Under the pieces are notes generated by a model that was not told the origin of the DNA, did no database searches, and saw nothing but the letters and a program-made list of their open reading frames with translations. A DNA stretch of 64,000 bases from Psychrobacter pacificensis (GTDB taxonomy: Bacteria; Pseudomonadota; Gammaproteobacteria; Pseudomonadales; Moraxellaceae), in assembly GCF_900101915.1 (NCBI RefSeq), contig NZ_FNAL01000010.1, positions 1-64,000 of the forward strand, given 5' to 3'. This document shows, piece after piece, positions 52,523 to 62,280 of this stretch. The translations under genes were made by a program, and so were the position numbers. The stretch's first letter is position 1. Each line of letters starts with the position of its first letter.

Positions 52523-54603
52523 GCGACAAAAAACCTAAATCCACATCAGCAAAAAATACCAGCAAAAAACCAGCCAGTGGCAAGGTGACCAAACCATTAC
52601 GCCGTGCGAGCGCTGCCAAATCTGGACAAACGAGTGATAAAGCGGCAGGCAGTCGTAAAGCCAAATTATTTGATCGTATCAAAAAGAGTGACACGAAAGG
52701 GACGCATGCTAGTGCCAGAAACCCAAAGAGCAAAAGAGGGTTTTTGGGTAAAGCCTCTGGCGCCTCGTCTCGTGGCGGCTTTGAGCAGGATAAAAACCGT
52801 TTTCGTACCGTTTGGGGTTTGGCGCTGGTTATATTGGTGCTATTGATTGGCCGTGCCTACTATATTCAGGTGGCCAACGCGCAGTTTTATCAAGACAAAG
52901 GTAATGAGCTCATTACCAGTGAGCGTACGCAAAAATCCTATCGCGGTATGATTACTGACCGTAATGATTTACCACTTGCAGTGAGCGCACCGCTGGCGAC
53001 CGTGTCATTTAGCCCGCATGATTACGCGAGCGAATACTACGAGCTCAAACGTATTATCTTGACCAATCCTAACAGTCCACAATTGCAGGCGCGTATGCAA
53101 AAGCGTTTGGACAATATGGATCTGACGACGCTGGCTGCGGCTGCCAACATCTCTGTCGATGAGCTAAAAAAAGCCACGGCAATCGATGACAGTATTGATG
53201 TGACCGATGAAGCAGCAGTCAAAGCGGCGCTGCCCTCTGGTGCAGGCTCGCATTATTTACCCCTTCTCAATAAAGTCACACCTGAGATTGCACAAAGTGT
53301 TAGCTCGCTTGATTTCCCTGGTGTCCATGAGAAAAACTTCTTTCAGCGTTATTATCCGCAGCCGCAGTCTAATGCGCAGCTGTTAGGATTTATGGGGCAA
53401 AACGCCAACGACCCTGAGGGTGGTTACGAAGGACGTGCTGGTATTGAGCGCCAGTATGAAAAAGATTTAGCAGGCGACGATGGCAAAGTGCTTGTTTTAA
53501 AAGATGCCAAACAAAACAGCTTAAAAGAGATCAAGCAACTTGAACCTGAGATACCAGGCAAAGATGTGGCACTGACGATTGATTCGCGGTTGCAATACTT
53601 GCTCTACAAAGAGCTAGAAAAAGCAGGGCGTCTGCAAAAAGCGCGCTGGTCGACGGGTATGATCGTCGATGTACAGACTGGTGAAGTACTGGCGCTCTCC
53701 ACATGGCCATCATTCAACTCAAACAATCTCAATGAGATGACCGGTGAAAACCAGCGTAACCGTGCGCTATTGGATGTGTTTGAACCCGGTTCAGTGATGA
53801 AGCCCTTTACCGTTGCGGCAGCCTTAGATTCAGGCAAATATACGCCGACCACTTTAATTGACACCAATCCTGGCTCAATTCGCGTGCGTGGCTATACCAT
53901 CCGCGATCATAATAACTTGGGCATGATCAACATGGCGACGCTATTACAGAAGTCTAGTAACGTGGCTTCAACTAAGATTGCGTTGTCGCTACCGCCTGAT
54001 GCCATTACTAATATGCAACGACAGTTTGGCTTTGGTTCAAAAACGCCTTTACAGTTCCCAGGTGAGGGCAGTGGTCTGATTGTGACGCCAAAAGAGAAAG
54101 AGACGTCACGCCGTGCGACAGTCAGCTATGGTTATGGTTTACAAGTGACACTAGCGCAGGTAGCGCAGGCTTATTCAGCCCTCGCAGCAGGCGGAGTGAT
54201 GCACCCGTTGACTTTGATCAAAGATGACAAACCGCAACCAAGCAAACGCATTATGGCGCGCGAGCAGGCGATGTCTATTGTACAGATGCTTGAGAGCGTG
54301 ACCGAGGCAGGTGGAACAGCTAGAGCCGCCGCCATTGACGGATACCGTGTGGCAGGCAAGACGGGTACCTCGCGCCGTATCAACCCAGAGGGTGGCTATT
54401 ATTCTGACCAGTATCGCAATGTCTTTGCTGGTATGGCACCAGCGTCTAATCCAAAGCTTGTGGGCGTCATGCTTATTGAAGATCCGCGCGGTCAGATTTA
54501 TGCGGGTCTAACGGTCGCACCTGTGTTCCACAACGTGATGAAAGAAGCGTTACGATTGTATAATGTGCCTTTAGATAAGCCGCTCAAAACAGAACCACAG
54601 TAG
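52519..54603 (+). CDS. ftsI: Peptidoglycan D,D-transpeptidase FtsI (PBP3)
   Basis: FtsI cross-links septal peptidoglycan. The transpeptidase motifs are Ser425-x-x-Lys428 in EPGSVMKPF, Ser479-x-Asn481 in KSSN, and Lys614-Thr-Gly in AGKTGTSRR. One membrane helix is at about 98-117 (TVWGLALVILVLLIGRAYYI). The cytoplasmic N-terminus has about 95 residues and is very rich in Lys, Arg, Ser and Ala, much longer than in E. coli PBP3. Together with ftsL it is translationally coupled. Confidence 0.95.
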   Translation: MSDKKPKSTSAKNTSKKPASGKVTKPLRRASAAKSGQTSDKAAGSRKAKLFDRIKKSDTKGTHASARNPKSKRGFLGKASGASSRGGFEQDKNRFRTVWGLALVILVLLIGRAYYIQVANAQFYQDKGNELITSERTQKSYRGMITDRNDLPLAVSAPLATVSFSPHDYASEYYELKRIILTNPNSPQLQARMQKRLDNMDLTTLAAAANISVDELKKATAIDDSIDVTDEAAVKAALPSGAGSHYLPLLNKVTPEIAQSVSSLDFPGVHEKNFFQRYYPQPQSNAQLLGFMGQNANDPEGGYEGRAGIERQYEKDLAGDDGKVLVLKDAKQNSLKEIKQLEPEIPGKDVALTIDSRLQYLLYKELEKAGRLQKARWSTGMIVDVQTGEVLALSTWPSFNSNNLNEMTGENQRNRALLDVFEPGSVMKPFTVAAALDSGKYTPTTLIDTNPGSIRVRGYTIRDHNNLGMINMATLLQKSSNVASTKIALSLPPDAITNMQRQFGFGSKTPLQFPGEGSGLIVTPKEKETSRRATVSYGYGLQVTLAQVAQAYSALAAGGVMHPLTLIKDDKPQPSKRIMAREQAMSIVQMLESVTEAGGTARAAAIDGYRVAGKTGTSRRINPEGGYYSDQYRNVFAGMAPASNPKLVGVMLIEDPRGQIYAGLTVAPVFHNVMKEALRLYNVPLDKPLKTEPQ

Positions 54604-54670
54604 GCGTTCAATGATTTTAAGTAGTCAGCTCTTTAAGGGCTGATTTGTATTAACTGTTTAGGATTTGCTC

Positions 54671-56425
54671 ATGACCATGCCTACCTTATCGCCAAATAGC
54701 GCCACTGTTACGACGGCCACTCTACAGCAGCTTATCGATACTAGCGATAATAGGCTGGCGCAACAGCTAACCGCAATGATCGCAGCATCGGTTCAACAGG
54801 CGTCGAGTCAGTCAGGGGCGGATCAGATTCAATCAATTGCTCATATTCCTTTTCAGCAGTTCCAACTAGACAGCCGTCAACTATCCAATAATGACGTATT
54901 CATCCTTTTAAAAAGCCACAATCCAAATTACCAAAAGAGCCGAAATTATTTGCTACAAGCCGCTGAGAAGGCTGCTTTTGTCCTCTCAGAGATGGATCCT
55001 GCTGCCTTGATTAGCGAAGCAAATACCCCTCTGAAGATGGATGGTGAGTCTAACGCACAGCAGCAATTAGCAGCGCTGCCATGCCCAATCTTATACGTTC
55101 CTAATATTCGTGATTTCTTAGGCAGCTTAATCCAAGCATATTTGCAATATCAGCAGCCAGTGACCCTGCCAAAGGTAGTCGCTGTCACGGGCACCAATGG
55201 TAAAACCACCATCAGTCAATTGGTCGCTCAACTGACCCAATTAACAGGCATGAGCAGTGCAGTGATGGGTACGGCAGGTAATGGTCGCCTTGGCGCTTTG
55301 GTGCAAGCCAGCCATACCACTGGAGACGCCTTGGCTGTACAGCAGTTTTTATATCAAATGGGTACCGAGAATGCTGAAATATTGGCATTAGAGGCCAGCT
55401 CTCATGGTCTGGATCAGCAGCGTTTACAAGGCGTGCCAGTTAGCATTGCTATTTATACCAATCTGAGTCGTGACCACTTAGACTATCATGCTGATATGGA
55501 AGAATACGCGTCTGCCAAAGCCAAGCTATTTGATAAAGCTCACTTCCCAGATTTGACCCATGCCATCATCAACGTCGATGATGAACATGCTCAGATTATG
55601 TTGGATACAGCCACTGCTAGTGACTTGACGGTATGGACGTACAGTCTAGAGCCTGCAACATCTGCTACTTTTGTCGCTGCTGATATCGAGCCAAGTCTAC
55701 AGGGCGTCAAGATAAGTCTGCGTACTGACTTTAATGATAAAACAGTTGGTGATGAGAAAACGGATATTATCGAGATTGTCAGTCCATTACTCGGTCGCTT
55801 TAATGTTGCCAATTTGCTTGCCGCTATCGCAGCAGCAGTAGCGACTGGTACTGTTGCTGGTACTAAGTCTGCTACTAAGTCTGCTACTGATTCAAATGTG
55901 GATATTGGACGCATTGCGACTGCGGTCACGCAGCTACAAGGTGCAGTTGGGCGTATGCAGCGCGTGCCATCGAATGATGGCTGTTTTATCGTTGATTATG
56001 CGCATACGCCAGATGCCTTAAGTCAAGTGCTGGCGAGCCTGAAAACTCACTGTAAAGGCCAGTTATGGGCAGTGTTTGGTTGTGGCGGCGATCGTGATGC
56101 AGGTAAGCGCCCACTGATGGCGCAAGCGGGCCTCACAGGTGCTGATCAAGTTGTCTTGACCGCTGACAATCCACGTACCGAAGACCCTAATGCCATCTTA
56201 CAGGATATGCAGGCTGGGATGAGTGCTGAGCAATATCAACGTACGCATATAGAACCTGCTCGCCAAAAGGCCATTGAATATGCCGTCAGTCAGGCAGGTC
56301 CAGACGATATTGTCGTCATCGCTGGTAAAGGCCATGAGACCTATCAAGAGATTAACAATGTCCGTTACGATTTTGATGACCGTGTGATTTTGCAGCAGGC
56401 GTTAGCGCAAGCGGGCCGTATATAG
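54671..56425 (+). CDS. murE: UDP-MurNAc-tripeptide synthetase MurE
   Basis: MurE adds the third amino acid to UDP-MurNAc-L-Ala-D-Glu. The ATP loop is GTNGKTT (174-180) and the third-residue motif DNPR (499-502) points to meso-diaminopimelate. The protein of 584 residues is about 90 longer than E. coli MurE: extra N-terminal residues, a polar insertion at about 115-130 and a low-complexity TKSATKSATDS loop made by a 12-bp repeat at 55862-55885. ATG at 54671 has AGGA at good spacing. Confidence 0.94.
   Translation: MTMPTLSPNSATVTTATLQQLIDTSDNRLAQQLTAMIAASVQQASSQSGADQIQSIAHIPFQQFQLDSRQLSNNDVFILLKSHNPNYQKSRNYLLQAAEKAAFVLSEMDPAALISEANTPLKMDGESNAQQQLAALPCPILYVPNIRDFLGSLIQAYLQYQQPVTLPKVVAVTGTNGKTTISQLVAQLTQLTGMSSAVMGTAGNGRLGALVQASHTTGDALAVQQFLYQMGTENAEILALEASSHGLDQQRLQGVPVSIAIYTNLSRDHLDYHADMEEYASAKAKLFDKAHFPDLTHAIINVDDEHAQIMLDTATASDLTVWTYSLEPATSATFVAADIEPSLQGVKISLRTDFNDKTVGDEKTDIIEIVSPLLGRFNVANLLAAIAAAVATGTVAGTKSATKSATDSNVDIGRIATAVTQLQGAVGRMQRVPSNDGCFIVDYAHTPDALSQVLASLKTHCKGQLWAVFGCGGDRDAGKRPLMAQAGLTGADQVVLTADNPRTEDPNAILQDMQAGMSAEQYQRTHIEPARQKAIEYAVSQAGPDDIVVIAGKGHETYQEINNVRYDFDDRVILQQALAQAGRI
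55862..55885 (+). repeat. Two 12-bp tandem repeats inside murE
   Basis: ACTAAGTCTGCT is present twice in a row and encodes TKSA twice, inside a surface loop that lengthens MurE. Length change here would keep the frame. Confidence 0.9.
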
Positions 56426-56508
56426 TCGAGTGATTATCGATACCCCTATTATCAAAAAATTAAACATTAAATATAAAAATTGAGTAGTCATTATATAAGG
56501 TAACCATT

Positions 56509-57957
56509 ATGACAGCCGACAACGATAACACCATCCAGTCGCAAGGGCTTTATGTCTGGCAAATGGATAATATGCTCGAGGCGACAGCGTCGCTCGATGG
56601 TCACTGGCAACTGCCACAAGACTATACAGATGCAGGCCAGCCAGCCCTAGCCAGTCAGCGTATTGCGACCGACACTCGTACGATAAAGCCTGGTGATATC
56701 TTTTTGGCGTTACGTGGTGAGAACTTCGATGGTCATGACTATATCGATATGGCAGCATCAAAAGGTGCCATTGCTGTCATTGTGTCTCGTCCTATCTTAT
56801 CTGAGTCAAATGCGATTCCGCAGCTGGTTGTCAGTGATACCCGTTTGGCGTTAGGGCAGTTGGCAAGCTATCGTCGTCAGCAGCATAAAGATCTGACCGT
56901 GATAGCGATTACTGGTTCTAGCGGTAAAACCACCTGCAAAGAAATGCTAGGCAGTATTTTTGGTCGATTGGCACCGACATTGATTACTCGTGGTAACCTC
57001 AATAATGATTTGGGTGTGCCAATGATGCTGCTTGAGTTATCAGACCATCATCGCTATGCCATTTTAGAATTGGGTGCCAACCACATTGGTGAGATCGCCT
57101 ATACGACTGAGATTGTGCGCCCTGATGTGGCCTGTATCCTAAATATTGGTACGGCTCATCTGGGTGAGTTCGGTAGCCGTGAAGGTATTTGCCAAACCAA
57201 GGCGGAGATTTATCACACCTTAACGGATGCGCAGTTTGCGATTGTTCCTGATAAAGACGATTTTACCAATCAGTTACGCCGCATTGCTGAAAAGCACACG
57301 TCACATGTGATTGGGTTTGGTAATACCGATGTGAGCGCAAGCCATCTAGATGTAGAGCCTGAGCGTAGTGAGTTTAAGCTACATATCGGTAATCAGGTTC
57401 ATGATATCAATTTGCCACTGGCAGGCGAGCACAATGTCAATAATGCTTTGGCTGCTGCAGCCTGTGCGCATGCATTAAATATCAACGTCAGTGATATTGT
57501 TATCGGCCTTGAAAACGCGCGTCCAGCCAAAGGTCGTCTGAACAGTCAGATACTGGGTAAGCACCGTCTGATTGATGATACGTATAACGCCAACCCACAC
57601 TCGGTACGCGCCGCTGCCAAAGTATTGGCTGCACAAACGGGTACGCAAGTGATGGTGTTGGGTGATATCGGCGAGCTAGGAGAGGCGGCAGTTAGTGAGC
57701 ATCAAAGCCTCGGCCGTACTATCGCGACCACAGGTATCGATGTGCTGCTCTGTGTTGGCGAATATGCCAAGGCCACCGTTGCTGGTGCGAAAGAGGTTGC
57801 TGATATCAATGCTCAGGCATTCGCAGACAAAGACAGCTTATTGCAGTATTTGCAGCCGTATTTACAAGCGCACCAAGCAAAACCTTGTACGGTGTTGTTC
57901 AAAGGCTCGCGTTCCATGACAATGGAAACACTTATTCATGCGCTAGTAGAGGAGTAG
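56509..57957 (+). CDS. murF: UDP-MurNAc-tripeptide:D-Ala-D-Ala ligase MurF
   Basis: MurF attaches D-Ala-D-Ala to finish the cytoplasmic muramyl pentapeptide. The protein of 482 residues has the ATP loop GSSGKTT (136-142), DTRTIKPGDIFLALRGENFD near the N-terminus, ELGANHIGEI, the EHNVNNALAAAA segment and the late DDTYNANPHSV and FKGSRSM motifs. AAGG is in front of the ATG. mraY begins three bases after its stop. Confidence 0.95.
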   Translation: MTADNDNTIQSQGLYVWQMDNMLEATASLDGHWQLPQDYTDAGQPALASQRIATDTRTIKPGDIFLALRGENFDGHDYIDMAASKGAIAVIVSRPILSESNAIPQLVVSDTRLALGQLASYRRQQHKDLTVIAITGSSGKTTCKEMLGSIFGRLAPTLITRGNLNNDLGVPMMLLELSDHHRYAILELGANHIGEIAYTTEIVRPDVACILNIGTAHLGEFGSREGICQTKAEIYHTLTDAQFAIVPDKDDFTNQLRRIAEKHTSHVIGFGNTDVSASHLDVEPERSEFKLHIGNQVHDINLPLAGEHNVNNALAAAACAHALNINVSDIVIGLENARPAKGRLNSQILGKHRLIDDTYNANPHSVRAAAKVLAAQTGTQVMVLGDIGELGEAAVSEHQSLGRTIATTGIDVLLCVGEYAKATVAGAKEVADINAQAFADKDSLLQYLQPYLQAHQAKPCTVLFKGSRSMTMETLIHALVEE

Positions 57958-57960
57958 GCG

Positions 57961-59079
57961 GTGTTAGTTTGGTTGTTTGGCTGGCTTGGCCAGTATTATA
58001 CACCGTTTTCTGCGGTTTCTTCATTGACGTTGCGAGCGCTGCTTGCGGTTATCACAGCGCTTGTGTTTAGTATGTTTTTTGGCGGGCGGGTCATTCAGCA
58101 TCTGCGTGCGCTCAAATACGGTCAGGCCATTCGCAATGATGGGCCGCAATCGCATTTGGTCAAGACCGGTACGCCAACCATGGGCGGGGTATTGATTCTC
58201 AGTGCTATTGGGGTATCGACTCTGCTATGGGCACGTTTGAACAATCCTTATGTGTGGATTTTGCTCGTTGTTATGGTGATCTTCGGTGCTGTAGGGTGGG
58301 CGGATGATTGGCTCAAAATCAAGTATAAAGATCCCAAAGGTCTGATTGCGCGCAAGAAATATTTTTGGTTGTCGATGGGCGCATTATTCGTCGGCGTCTC
58401 TTTATACTACATCGCCACACTACAGCCGGATATCAATACGACTCACGAGATGCAAGATCTGTTGGTGCCGGTTTTTAAAGATTGGATGATTCCATTTTCG
58501 GCAGTACCTTTTGGTATTGGTTTTATTATCTTTACCTACTTTGTGATCAATGGTGCGTCCAATGCGGTTAACTTAACTGATGGCCTTGATGGCTTAGCAA
58601 TCCTACCAGTAGTGCTTGTCGCAGCAGGCTTGGGTGCGATGGCTTATGTGTCAGGCGATGTGCGCTTTGCGGATTATTTGCACGTTCCGTACATTCCCTA
58701 TAACTCTGAAGTCATTATCGTTTGTGGCGCCATGGTCGGGGCGGGTCTTGGCTTTTTATGGTTCAATGCGCATCCTGCACAAGTATTTATGGGTGATGTG
58801 GGCGCGTTGGCACTGGGTGCGATGCTCGGTACGATTGCCGTGATGACGCGACAAGAGATTGCCTTTGCCATTATGGGTGGTCTATTTGTCGCTGAAGCGC
58901 TATCAGTAATGCTGCAAGTTGGCTCTTATAAATTGCGCAAAAAACGCGTTTTTCGTATGGCTCCCCTACATCATCATTTTGAAGAAATTGGCTGGAAAGA
59001 AACGCAAGTGGTGACGCGGTTTTGGATTATCGCCATCATTCTCGTCATCCTTGGGCTAATGACTTTGAAGCTGCGTTAG
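57961..59079 (+). CDS. mraY: Phospho-MurNAc-pentapeptide transferase MraY
   Basis: MraY makes lipid I from the pentapeptide and undecaprenyl phosphate in the inner membrane. The protein of 372 residues has about ten helices and the catalytic aspartates in GWADDWLKI and [11 protein letters not shown], plus [14 protein letters not shown] and MAPLHHHFE. The start is GTG with GAGGAG before it. A terminator follows, so murD, ftsW and murG, which come next in many bacteria, are not in this cluster. Confidence 0.96.
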   Translation: MLVWLFGWLGQYYTPFSAVSSLTLRALLAVITALVFSMFFGGRVIQHLRALKYGQAIRNDGPQSHLVKTGTPTMGGVLILSAIGVSTLLWARLNNPYVWILLVVMVIFGAVGWADDWLKIKYKDPKGLIARKKYFWLSMGALFVGVSLYYIATLQPDINTTHEMQDLLVPVFKDWMIPFSAVPFGIGFIIFTYFVINGASNAVNLTDGLDGLAILPVVLVAAGLGAMAYVSGDVRFADYLHVPYIPYNSEVIIVCGAMVGAGLGFLWFNAHPAQVFMGDVGALALGAMLGTIAVMTRQEIAFAIMGGLFVAEALSVMLQVGSYKLRKKRVFRMAPLHHHFEEIGWKETQVVTRFWIIAIILVILGLMTLKLR

Positions 59080-59117
59080 AAAAACAAGCCTCAAACATAC
59101 CTAACTTTCCTGCTTAG

Positions 59118-59150
59118 AAGCCATCTCGATGATTATTGAGGTGGCTTTTT
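59118..59150 (+). terminator. Terminator after mraY
   Basis: AAGCCATCTC pairs with GAGGTGGCTT (one G-T pair) over ten bases and is followed by five T. Confidence 0.85.
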
Positions 59151-59213
59151 ATCGTCTAAGCAACACGAAATTTGTTAAAATGTGGGTCATATTGCTATGA
59201 CGTTGAGATACCT

Positions 59214-60158
59214 GTGTCCTTATTTATTTGCCCACTTTGCCAGTCGCCACTACAGCCTGCCGCAGATACTTGGCGCTGTGACGGTAGTTTGCACCCCAAA
59301 AACACCTCACACCCTTTTGATGTGGCTCGCCAAGGTTACGTCAACCTGTTGCCTGTACAGCAGAAGAAATCAAAAGCACCTGGCGACAGTCAAGACTCTA
59401 TCAATGCCCGCAAGCGATTTTTGAGTCATGGTCACTATGGGCCGTTACAGAATCTGATTAGCCAAAAGATGGCAGCGCTACTGTCAAAAAGTGAGGCCAT
59501 AGAGGAGCAAGATACTCAGTCTGTGAATTGGCTTGATATTGGCTGCGGCGAGGGCTACTACACGCAGGCAATGGCACAACTGGGCTCAGGTATTATTGAT
59601 AACTTACTCGCAGCGGATATCAGCAAACCTGCATTGGTGGAATTGGCTAAAGTCAGTAAGGCGGCAGATCGTCTTTGGTATCAGCGCAATAATACTAACG
59701 CTGCCAAAACAACGGTGATTTATCCGCTAGTGACCAGCGCCGCGCATCTACCGTTACGCTCTCATAGTGTGACGGGTATTAGCAGTATTTTTAGTCCTAT
59801 TTTACCTGAAGCGTTCGCTGAGGTATTGGCCGATGATGGTTATTTAATCATTGCCAAACCAGATGCCGGACACTTGGCGACGATGCGAGATGCCTTATTC
59901 GATGATGTGCGTGAGCATGATTCTGATAAGTTTTTACACGAGTTGGCGCCATACTTTACGTTGATGGGGACTGACCATGTTAGTACAGAGATGACATTAT
60001 CAGCGGATGATTTGGCTGATTTAATGACCATGACCCCGTATGCCTACCGCGCACGTAGTGAAAAAAGACAAGCGTTACTGGAGCTTAGTAAGCACGCGCC
60101 ATTTAATACAGAGGCCAAGTTTGTGGTTTATATTTTGCAAAAAAAGGCGTCCAGTTGA
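59214..60158 (+). CDS. rlmA: 23S rRNA (guanine-N1)-methyltransferase RlmA
   Basis: RlmA methylates N1 of G745 in helix 35 of 23S rRNA. The N-terminal zinc finger is visible (CPLC at 6-9, Cys22 and a following His), then QGYVNLLPVQQKKSKAPGDS, which is typical of the family. The SAM site is LDIGCGEGYY. The protein is 314 residues long. I chose the GTG at 59214, so that the zinc finger begins at residue 6; a TTG at 59172 would add 14 residues. Confidence 0.9.
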   Translation: MSLFICPLCQSPLQPAADTWRCDGSLHPKNTSHPFDVARQGYVNLLPVQQKKSKAPGDSQDSINARKRFLSHGHYGPLQNLISQKMAALLSKSEAIEEQDTQSVNWLDIGCGEGYYTQAMAQLGSGIIDNLLAADISKPALVELAKVSKAADRLWYQRNNTNAAKTTVIYPLVTSAAHLPLRSHSVTGISSIFSPILPEAFAEVLADDGYLIIAKPDAGHLATMRDALFDDVREHDSDKFLHELAPYFTLMGTDHVSTEMTLSADDLADLMTMTPYAYRARSEKRQALLELSKHAPFNTEAKFVVYILQKKASS

Positions 60159-60193
60159 GAGCCTTTTAATATTTTTGTTACGGCATCCACTAA

Positions 60194-60976
60194 TCAGTAT
60201 TCTTGTAGTAGCCAACCGCTACCAAAGGCAAAATACTCTCGAAACCATGCATTGTAGCGAATAGACAGTGGGGTTGGGCTGGCAAGCGTGATTGGTTGCG
60301 TATAACCTTGATGGAGGGCAATGGCGGCTGCGCGGATGGTATGAAAGTCGCTGGTGACAATCGCAATCGGTACCTCTTTATCAATACCATGCTGTTCAAG
60401 TATGATTTGGCTGTACGCCAAATTCTCCTCAGTACTGGTACTTTTCCCTTCTTGATAGATACGATCTAGTGGAATGTCATGGGTTTGCGCCAAGTAAGTC
60501 GCCATGATGTCCGCCTCACTGCGCGTGTGCTCATAGCCCATACCGCCACTGGTAATAATCAATGCCTGTGGTTGCTGCTCAATCAGTGTTGCTGCCGTAT
60601 CCAAGCGACTAGCTAAGGTAGGGGTCGGCTTGCCATCGACCGTCCCAGAACCGAGTATAATAATAGCTGCTACAGGTGGCAAATCTTGTCTGCCCTGGGC
60701 AATCTGCTGCTGCAATGAATAAACAAAGAGCAAAAAGCTTATGAACCATAACCCAAACGCTAGCCACAATCCGTACCAAATACGTCGCAGTAAAGGATTC
60801 TTAGCAAGTATTTTTATAATTAAAGGAGCACCTAGTCCATGCCCTACAAAAACCACGCCTATCAAAAAAGGCAGCACTGTACCAAAATTAACCTTATCTA
60901 CGGCCATCAGAGCAGTACAGTCAATGATGAGTATGGATCCAAGCGCTATCAATACGATACGTAATAATCCAAACAT
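60194..60976 (-). CDS. YdcF/ElyC-like DUF218 membrane protein
   Basis: This 260-residue protein has three N-terminal membrane helices (about 5-22, 32-52 and 68-86) and a DUF218 domain facing the periplasm: IILGSGTVDGKPTP, ITSGGMGYEHTRSEA, GKSTSTEENL and VTSDFHTIRAA. The family includes E. coli ElyC and SanA, which affect envelope and lipid-carrier homeostasis. It converges with rlmA. Confidence 0.88.
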   Translation of the reverse strand: MFGLLRIVLIALGSILIIDCTALMAVDKVNFGTVLPFLIGVVFVGHGLGAPLIIKILAKNPLLRRIWYGLWLAFGLWFISFLLFVYSLQQQIAQGRQDLPPVAAIIILGSGTVDGKPTPTLASRLDTAATLIEQQPQALIITSGGMGYEHTRSEADIMATYLAQTHDIPLDRIYQEGKSTSTEENLAYSQIILEQHGIDKEVPIAIVTSDFHTIRAAAIALHQGYTQPITLASPTPLSIRYNAWFREYFAFGSGWLLQEY

Positions 60977-61190
60977 AAATTTTTTATCCTGTCAGCACTG
61001 ATAGATCAATCACGCTTTCTATATAAGTGTCAAACATTCAGCATCAAATATTAAACGCTACAGCCACATCAACAGCGACCAAAAGCGTTATACATACTTC
61101 TAGGTCTGCCCGTCTATTTACACCAGTGGCACAACTATACAACTGTCTGCAGTTTAGTGGACGAATATGCCAAATAAAGGTAACAATCGC
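60977..61190. other. Intergenic region with no feature recognised
   Basis: It lies between the YdcF-like gene and the promoter block at 61191. I see no hairpin with a T run, no repeat and no convincing small gene. Confidence 0.4.
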
Positions 61191-61241
61191 AACCTTTCTT
61201 CAAGTTTCATAAAGCTACTTAATACGAGAACCAGTTATCAT
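61191..61241 (+). promoter_or_regulatory. Promoter block of the 61334 gene with phased direct repeats
   Basis: TTTCTTCAAG-TTTCATAAAG is a 10-bp-phased direct repeat, followed by CTACTTAATA and a -10-like TATCAT at 61236-61241. The 51-bp block is about three quarters identical to 61786-61836. Phased repeats close to the -10 are bound by OmpR/PhoB-family response regulators. Confidence 0.6.
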
Positions 61242-61333
61242 TTTCTTTGTCGATAGAGCGATGCTTTATCGTGATACTTCATAAGGTATCTTTAATCATC
61301 ATTTATTAATATGAATTACATTAGGAAAAAACA

Positions 61334-61636
61334 ATGAAAAAGATAATAGTAAGTTCGATTTTAGCCGCTACCGCTTGTTTATCTATGGTTGGTCAAGCCA
61401 ACGCTGCACCTGACTACTCAAAGTCTCATGCCGCTCAAGTACAGCATCAAAAGCATGATGCTAAAGCCAAAGTAGGTAGTAAACATAAAGTTGTCAAAAA
61501 CAAGGCAAAGGTATCACAGCAAAAAGCAAAAATAGTGGCTGCCAAGCATAAAGCACAAGAAAAGCATCAAGACAAATATCAGGGCAAATATAAAAACGAT
61601 AAACAAAGCAAAAACGACTACAGACACCGCTCTTAA
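61334..61636 (+). CDS. Small basic exported protein, Asr-like
   Basis: This 100-residue protein has a signal peptide (MKKIIVSSILAATACLSMVG, then QANA) and a mature part almost without hydrophobic residues, packed with Lys, His, Gln and Ala (KHKVVKNKAKVSQQKAKIV). In size and composition it resembles the periplasmic acid-shock protein Asr, in which Lys/His-rich segments protect against acid; low complexity makes this a weak resemblance. It has a terminator of its own and a promoter region like that of the 61964 gene. Confidence 0.8.
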   Translation: MKKIIVSSILAATACLSMVGQANAAPDYSKSHAAQVQHQKHDAKAKVGSKHKVVKNKAKVSQQKAKIVAAKHKAQEKHQDKYQGKYKNDKQSKNDYRHRS

Positions 61637-61655
61637 AAGTGATATCTGATTATTT

Positions 61656-61686
61656 AAAAATGACGCCCTAAGTAGGCGTCATTTTT
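61656..61686 (+). terminator. Terminator after the 61334 gene
   Basis: AAAAATGACGCC pairs with GGCGTCATTTTT over seven bases. Confidence 0.92.
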
Positions 61687-61785
61687 ATGTGCAATGGTTT
61701 GGCTAGTAGTTGTGATATATCTGGTCTTGTATCTCTATTTGAAGAGATATTACGGTTTAGCAGATATGCAAAACGCTCACACCTT

Positions 61786-61836
61786 AACGTTTCTTAAACT
61801 TTCATCAAGCTACTTAACATAGGAACTGGCTATGAT
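61786..61836 (+). promoter_or_regulatory. Promoter block of the 61964 gene with phased direct repeats
   Basis: TTTCTTAAAC-TTTCATCAAG is a 10-bp-phased direct repeat followed by CTACTTAACA and a -10 TATGAT at 61831-61836. It aligns without gaps to 61191-61241. Confidence 0.6.
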
Positions 61837-61963
61837 AAGAGACAGTATTAACATCATCTGCGCGCGCTAGTTATCTCAAGTAGTGCTTTTCAATCAAACC
61901 AGTGATGTTAAATATTCATTGACTGTCCTAAATAATCATCTTAAAAATCGACTGAGAGCGCCC

Positions 61964-62212
61964 ATGAGACAAACCTTGTTCGTACTATTTATCACCTTAT
62001 TCAGTGTAATAGGCTACTCAGCCAACGCGATGGTACCAAGCATTGCTTTTGCAGAAGCAGTAAACGCGACTCCAAAACCAGTCATGTCTGCTGAAACGAA
62101 AAAAATCAGACGAGACTGCCGCATAAGTTTGGGGTTGAACAAGTTACATATGAATCTAAGTGACAGTGAAAAAGAAGCAATAAAGAGATGTATAGGCAGT
62201 AAACAGCTGTAG
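61964..62212 (+). CDS. Small exported protein of unknown function
   Basis: This 82-residue protein has a signal peptide (MRQTLFVLFITLFSVIGYSA, cut near NAMV or after FAEA) and a short mature part with two cysteines (RRDCRISLGL and IKRCIGSKQL) that could form a disulfide. ATG at 61964 has GAGAG upstream; the frame is open 27 codons further up. I do not recognise it. The promoter region matches that of the gene at 61334, so the two are probably co-regulated. Confidence 0.72.
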   Translation: MRQTLFVLFITLFSVIGYSANAMVPSIAFAEAVNATPKPVMSAETKKIRRDCRISLGLNKLHMNLSDSEKEAIKRCIGSKQL

Positions 62213-62248
62213 ATTTAGATATTAGCAGCAATAGAGCAGTGATATGAG

Positions 62249-62280
62249 CCAGCAATATTCTTTATTGGTGGTTTTTTTTG
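62249..62280 (+). terminator. Terminator after the 61964 gene
   Basis: CCAGCAATA pairs with TATTGGTGG with one mismatch over five bases and is followed by eight T. Confidence 0.85.
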
